From: Streptomyces composti
GTDB taxonomy: Bacteria > Actinomycetota > Actinomycetes > Streptomycetales > Streptomycetaceae
Length of the DNA: 64,000 bases
Reading direction: 5' to 3'
Assembly: GCF_012034205.1 (NCBI RefSeq)
Contig: NZ_JAATEM010000026.1
Coordinates: forward strand, 1 to 64,000
Both the position numbers and the translations under genes were made by a program. Every line of letters starts with the position of its first letter. Within the stretch, counting starts at the first letter, position 1. Shown piece by piece: positions 60,786 through 64,000 of the stretch. Under the pieces are notes generated by a model. That model saw only the letters and a program-made list of their open reading frames with translations. It was not told the origin of the DNA and did not search any database.

Positions 60786-60801
60786 TCGAACAAATGTTCC
60801 C
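60786..60801. promoter_or_regulatory. LexA SOS box of dnaE2
   Basis: TCGAACAAATGTTCCC contains GAAC-N4-GTTC, the core of the actinobacterial LexA box (TCGAAC-N4-GTTCGA). It ends 36 bases upstream of the dnaE2 GTG and overlaps its likely promoter. Confidence 0.82.
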
Positions 60802-60904
60802 AACTGCCTCACCCCCACCATAGACCAATTATCGAATACGTGTGCGACATCCGTTCGGCCCCGTCCCACCTGCGCAAACACCCCACCACTCGCACCGTTG
60901 AGGC

Positions 60905-61954
60905 ATGACGCAGAGCATCGGTCCCGGCACGAAGAGGAGGTCGTTCCTCGGCGAGCTGAAGGACGCCGTCACCCCGCACGCCACACTGCTCGTCGCCGGC
61001 GTGATCGCGCTGCAGCTGCTGTTCATCACCTCCTACGTCGGAGCCCTGCACCACCCCGAGCTGCGCAACGCCTCCTTCGGGGTCGTCGCACCCGGGGCCG
61101 CGGCCGAGCAGGCGGTGACCCGGCTGGAGCAGCTGCCCGGCTCACCCCTGGACGCCCGCACGGTGCCCGACGCGTCCACCGCCCGGCGGCAGATCCAGGA
61201 CCGCGACCTCGACGGCGCACTGATCCTCGACCCGGCGGGCACCACCGACACCCTGCTGGTCGCCACCGGCGGCGGGGCCGCGCTCGCCACCTCGCTGGAG
61301 CGGCTGGTCGGCGCGCTGGAGAAGTCGGAGCAGCGGTCGCTGCGGGTGGTCGACGTCGTCCCGGCGGCCGGCCGGGACGCGAGCGGACTGTCGTCCTTCT
61401 ACCTGGTGGTCGGCTGGTGCGTGGGCGGCTACCTGTGCGCGTCGATCCTCGCCATCAGCTCGGGCGCCCGGGCGGCCACGCCCCGGCGCGCCCTGATCCG
61501 GCTCGCCACCATGGCGGCGGTCGCCCTGGTCGGCGGGCTCGGCGGTGCCGTGATCGTCGGCCCGGTCCTGGGCGCCCTGCCGGGGAACGTCGCGGCCCTG
61601 TGGGGGCTGGGCGCGCTGATCACCTTCGCGGTCGGCGCGGCCACCCTCGCCCTGCAGGGGATCTTCGGCACCGTCGGCATCGGACTCGCCATCCTGCTGG
61701 TGGTGATCCTGGGCAACCCGAGCGCCGGCGGCGCGCTGCCGCCCCCGCTGCTCCCGCCGTTCTGGGCGGCGATCGGCCCGGCGCTGCCGCCGGGCGCGGG
61801 GACCTGGGCGGCGCGCTCCATCGTGTACTTCGACGGCCACGGCATCACCGTCTCGCTGCTGGTGCTCTCGGCGTGGGCGCTGGCGGGCATCGCGGTGACG
61901 CTGCTGATGGCGCGCCTGCGCGCGAAGGAGGACGACCGGGCACAAACCGGCTGA
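60905..61954 (+). CDS. DUF3533/ABC-2-like membrane protein
   Basis: A 349-residue membrane protein. One N-terminal helix (LLVAGVIALQLLFITSYVGAL) precedes an extracytoplasmic domain of about 130 residues (HHPELRNASFGVVAP... QIQDRDLDGALIL). Five to six C-terminal helices follow. The arrangement matches DUF3533/YhgE-Pip and ABC-2 permease-like proteins, which often act in surface polymer or phage-related export. No ATPase is adjacent. It diverges from dnaE2. Confidence 0.78.
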   Translation: MTQSIGPGTKRRSFLGELKDAVTPHATLLVAGVIALQLLFITSYVGALHHPELRNASFGVVAPGAAAEQAVTRLEQLPGSPLDARTVPDASTARRQIQDRDLDGALILDPAGTTDTLLVATGGGAALATSLERLVGALEKSEQRSLRVVDVVPAAGRDASGLSSFYLVVGWCVGGYLCASILAISSGARAATPRRALIRLATMAAVALVGGLGGAVIVGPVLGALPGNVAALWGLGALITFAVGAATLALQGIFGTVGIGLAILLVVILGNPSAGGALPPPLLPPFWAAIGPALPPGAGTWAARSIVYFDGHGITVSLLVLSAWALAGIAVTLLMARLRAKEDDRAQTG

Positions 61955-62030
61955 ACGCCCGCGTCCCACCCGTCACCGGCGGCCACCGCGCGGGGCCGGC
62001 CACCGGCCGCTCCGCGCCGGCACACACGCG

Positions 62031-62066
62031 AGAAGTCCCGCCCCTGGCGCCAGGAGCGGGACTTCT
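62031..62066. terminator. hairpin terminator between convergent genes
   Basis: AGAAGTCCCGC (62031-62041) pairs with GCGGGACTTCT (62056-62066), and the loop holds a further CCTGGCGCCAGG palindrome. It lies between the DUF3533 gene and the S1 protease gene. Confidence 0.75.
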
Positions 62067-62087
62067 GTGCGTGGTGCGGGTGTCGCG

Positions 62088-63170
62088 TCAGCCGATCTGG
62101 GTGCCGGTGGCCGACAGGGCCTCCGTCACCGGCTGGAAGAAGGTCGTGCCGCCGGAGGTGCAGTCGCCGCTGCCGCCGGAGGTGAGGCCGACCGCCTTGT
62201 CGCCCGAGAAGAGCGAGCCGCCGCTGTCGCCGGGCTCGGCGCAGACGTCGGTCTGGATCAGGCCGTTGACGATGTCGCCGTTGCCGTAGTTCACGGTGGC
62301 GTCCAGGCCCGTGACGGTGCCGGAGTGGACCTGGGTGGTGGAGCCGCTGCGGGTGACCTGCATGCCGACGGTGGCCTCGACGGCGCCCGAGATGGCCTGC
62401 GAGGAGCCGTTGTAGAGGTTCACCTCGCTCGGGTGGTCCACGTCGGCGGTGTACTTGACCAGGCCGTAGTCGTCGCCCGGGAAGCTGGAGGCGGCGTTCT
62501 CGCCGATCACGTTGCCGGAGGAGTCCGACCAGGTGGAGATGCCCTCGGTGCAGTGCCCCGCGGTCAGGAAGTGCGGCTCGCCGCCCTTGGTGACGTTGAA
62601 GCCGAGCGAGCAGCGCCCGCCGTTGCCGGTGATGGCGTCGCCGCCCGCGATGAAGGGCTTGAACTCGCCCTTGGTGCGCTGCAGCTCGGCCTTGCCGCCG
62701 AGCTTCTCGACGACCTCGGTGAGCTTCGCCCACTCGGCCTTGGAGACCGTGCGGTCGGCGGTGACGACGACCTTGTTGGTCACCGGGTCGGTCGCCCAGG
62801 AGGTGCCGGGGATGGTGGCGTCCTGCTGGAGGGTGGTGCGGGCGCTCTTGAGGTCGGCGAGGGAGTTCGCGACGACTCTCGCCTTGGCTCCGGCCTTCTC
62901 GACGGTTTCGGCGGCGGCCTTGTCGACCACGTTCACCACGAGGCTCTTGGACTTGGCGTCGTAGTACGTACCCGCCGCGTCGGAGCCGAGTTCGCCGGCC
63001 AGCGTCGAGGCGAGCTTTCCGGCCGCGGTCACCGAGAGGGTGCGGGGCGCGGATTCGGCCGGGGGCTCACTCGCGTTCGCAGTCTGGAAGGTGACTGCGC
63101 CGGCGACCAGGGCGACTACCGCCCCGCCGGCCAGGGCGGCACGCCGCTTGGGTATGCGTCGGTGCTTCAA
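62088..63170 (-). CDS. streptogrisin-like S1 serine protease (pro-form)
   Basis: A 360-residue preproprotease. A signal peptide (about 1-33) and an alpha-lytic-type pro-domain (about 34-173) precede a mature chymotrypsin-fold domain beginning IAGGDAI at 174. The catalytic triad is His206 (TAGHC), Asp234 (DDYGLVKY) and Ser316 (GDSGGS), with GGTTFFQPV at the end. It is secreted and autoprocessed. A paralogue of the same family lies 534 bases upstream on the same strand, cut by the window. Confidence 0.93.
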   Translation of the reverse strand: MKHRRIPKRRAALAGGAVVALVAGAVTFQTANASEPPAESAPRTLSVTAAGKLASTLAGELGSDAAGTYYDAKSKSLVVNVVDKAAAETVEKAGAKARVVANSLADLKSARTTLQQDATIPGTSWATDPVTNKVVVTADRTVSKAEWAKLTEVVEKLGGKAELQRTKGEFKPFIAGGDAITGNGGRCSLGFNVTKGGEPHFLTAGHCTEGISTWSDSSGNVIGENAASSFPGDDYGLVKYTADVDHPSEVNLYNGSSQAISGAVEATVGMQVTRSGSTTQVHSGTVTGLDATVNYGNGDIVNGLIQTDVCAEPGDSGGSLFSGDKAVGLTSGGSGDCTSGGTTFFQPVTEALSATGTQIG

Positions 63171-63604
63171 CTCACGTCCTCCTGTGGGGGGACGGCCCGG
63201 GAGGCTGTGGGGGCCTCACGAACCGGAAGGCGTACGGTCACGAGGGCGGCCCGCAAGAAAATGGCCACGCCCGCACCGGTTGAACGGCGCCTACTCTTCC
63301 GAATCTCACAGGGCGCACACAAGGTCGACTTCGAGACGCGCGTACGACAACGACCGTACGCCCCTTATGTCCTGACACATCTTGACCCCGGCGTCCGGTT
63401 CACTCTGCAAACATTACGAGCGGGTAACCGGCGGTCCGATTCACGCCATCTACACCTGGCTGAAAATCGACGGTGCCGGGGTCCGAATCCGAACGGTGCG
63501 CAGCAGTGCTGCGCACCGTCACGCGGGCGTCGGCCACCACCCCCGGACCTCCGCGCCCGGCCGCACACCCGGCACGCCGTCAAAAGCCGTCGAGCCACAC
63601 AAAA
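63171..63604. other. gene-free promoter region
   Basis: About 435 bases between the two protease genes. Lower-GC patches near 63255-63290 and 63390-63420 are the likely promoter of the 62088 protease. It contains a perfect 27-base palindrome at 63493 and ends in the hairpin terminator of the upstream protease. No real gene is visible. Confidence 0.5.
63493..63519. promoter_or_regulatory. 27-base palindrome
   Basis: ACGGTGCGCAGCA, a single G, then TGCTGCGCACCGT: 13-bp arms about one base. It could be a repressor site or a hairpin but is not next to a clear start or stop. Confidence 0.4.
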
Positions 63605-63607
63605 GGG

Positions 63608-63647
63608 GCGAGCCCCCGGCACCCTTGATCGGGTGCCGGGGGCTCGC
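63608..63647 (-). terminator. hairpin terminator of the second protease
   Basis: A perfect 17-bp stem (63608-63624 and 63631-63647) with loop TTGATC, followed in the minus direction by CCTTTT. It is 58 bases past the stop codon of the partial protease. Confidence 0.85.
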
Positions 63648-63704
63648 CGTGAGCCGGTTGCGGCGGAACGGGCGGGACCGGTGGGGCGGTCCGTGCCCGA
63701 GGCC

Positions 63705-64000
63705 TCAGTAGACGCTGACGCCGTAGGCGCTCAGGGCCTCCGTCACCGGCTGGAAGAAGGTCGTGCCACCGGTGGTGCAGTTGCCGCTGCCGCCGGAGGT
63801 CAGACCGTAGGCCGTGCCGTTGCTGCCGTAGAGCGGGCCGCCGGAGTCGCCGGGCTCGGCGCAGACCGTGGTCTGGATGAGCCCGTAGACGATGTCGCCG
63901 CCGCCGTAGTTCACGGTCGCGTTCAGCGCGGTGACCCGGCCGCTGTGCGTACCCGTGGTGGAGCCGTCACGGATGACGGTGGTGCCCACGCTCGGGGTGC
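63705..64000 (-). CDS. second streptogrisin-like S1 protease, 5' part outside the window
   Basis: The last 98 codons of a chymotrypsin-fold protease. It includes NATVNYGGGDIVYGLIQTTV, the catalytic serine in CAEPGDSGGPL and GGTTFFQPVTEALSAYGVSVY at the end. It is a close paralogue of the 62088 gene in the visible part, with the same blocks in order. The frame continues unbroken through base 64000, so the start, His and Asp lie outside. Confidence 0.88.
   Translation of the reverse strand, partial: TPSVGTTVIRDGSTTGTHSGRVTALNATVNYGGGDIVYGLIQTTVCAEPGDSGGPLYGSNGTAYGLTSGGSGNCTTGGTTFFQPVTEALSAYGVSVY

Noticed and set aside
1..64000. CRISPR array, prophage, insertion sequence, tRNA or rRNA genes
   Set aside because: No regular 25-40-bp spaced repeats, no transposase or integrase motifs with inverted ends and no tRNA cloverleaf sequence were found by reading.

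Overview
The window is a high-GC actinobacterial chromosome segment, almost certainly Streptomyces. The coding strand uses G or C in nearly all third codon positions, GTG and TTG starts are common, and several genes appear leaderless. The gene set is also typical: SoxR, many TetR regulators, an ECF sigma/RskA pair, streptogrisin-like proteases and a secreted GDSL lipase. I see no rRNA, tRNA, CRISPR array, insertion sequence or prophage. It reads as ordinary core/arm-proximal chromosome, with most of the interest in regulation and in short sequence duplications.

Layout. 1-3300 carries a DMT transporter, a NUDIX hydrolase, two DUF202 membrane proteins and an MDR oxidoreductase. 3500-10300 is an acyl-CoA catabolic block: an APH-like kinase plus acyl-CoA dehydrogenase pair, a LysR regulator, and an SDR/acyl-CoA synthetase/TetR operon. 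10300-13900 holds a Tat-exported NamZ-type muramidase, a zinc-ribbon protein and an Rnl5/DraRnl-type RNA ligase. 14000-24800 contains SoxR, MaoC, three more regulators, a second acyl-CoA dehydrogenase, an MHS transporter, alcohol and aldehyde dehydrogenases and an orphan sugar-type ABC ATPase. 25000-33300 contains an MFS/CitMHS operon, a molybdopterin oxidoreductase, a lipoprotein-TetR pair and homogentisate dioxygenase. 33300-45300 contains a GntR regulator, a type ISP-like protein, the ECF sigma/anti-sigma pair facing a DUF4331-TPR-NicO operon, a Ser/Thr kinase and a GDSL lipase. 45900-53400 contains a GT2-GT2-polysaccharide deacetylase operon, an AAA ATPase, DUF72, GntR, GNAT and DUF402 proteins, a decayed methyltransferase and a 44-aa gene. 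53600-64000 contains a sortase-anchored LPMO, a lipase, an SOS-linked ImuB-DnaE2 mutasome and two tandem S1 proteases, the second cut by the window edge.

How it fits together. Three candidate operators recur and tie distant genes into small regulons. A palindrome close to TACCGACCGGTCGGTA precedes the kinase/ACAD operon, the SDR/synthetase/TetR operon, the MHS transporter and the molybdopterin oxidoreductase. AAACTA-N7-TAGTTT lies between the 17.5-kb ACAD and its TetR and again before the aldehyde dehydrogenase. CTAAGC-N4-GCTTAG precedes maoC and, in a weaker form, its convergent tetR. A GAAC-N4-GTTC SOS box lies just upstream of dnaE2. Many gaps and gene ends also carry short tandem duplications (9, 14, 15, 17, 25, 27, 29 and 41 bp).
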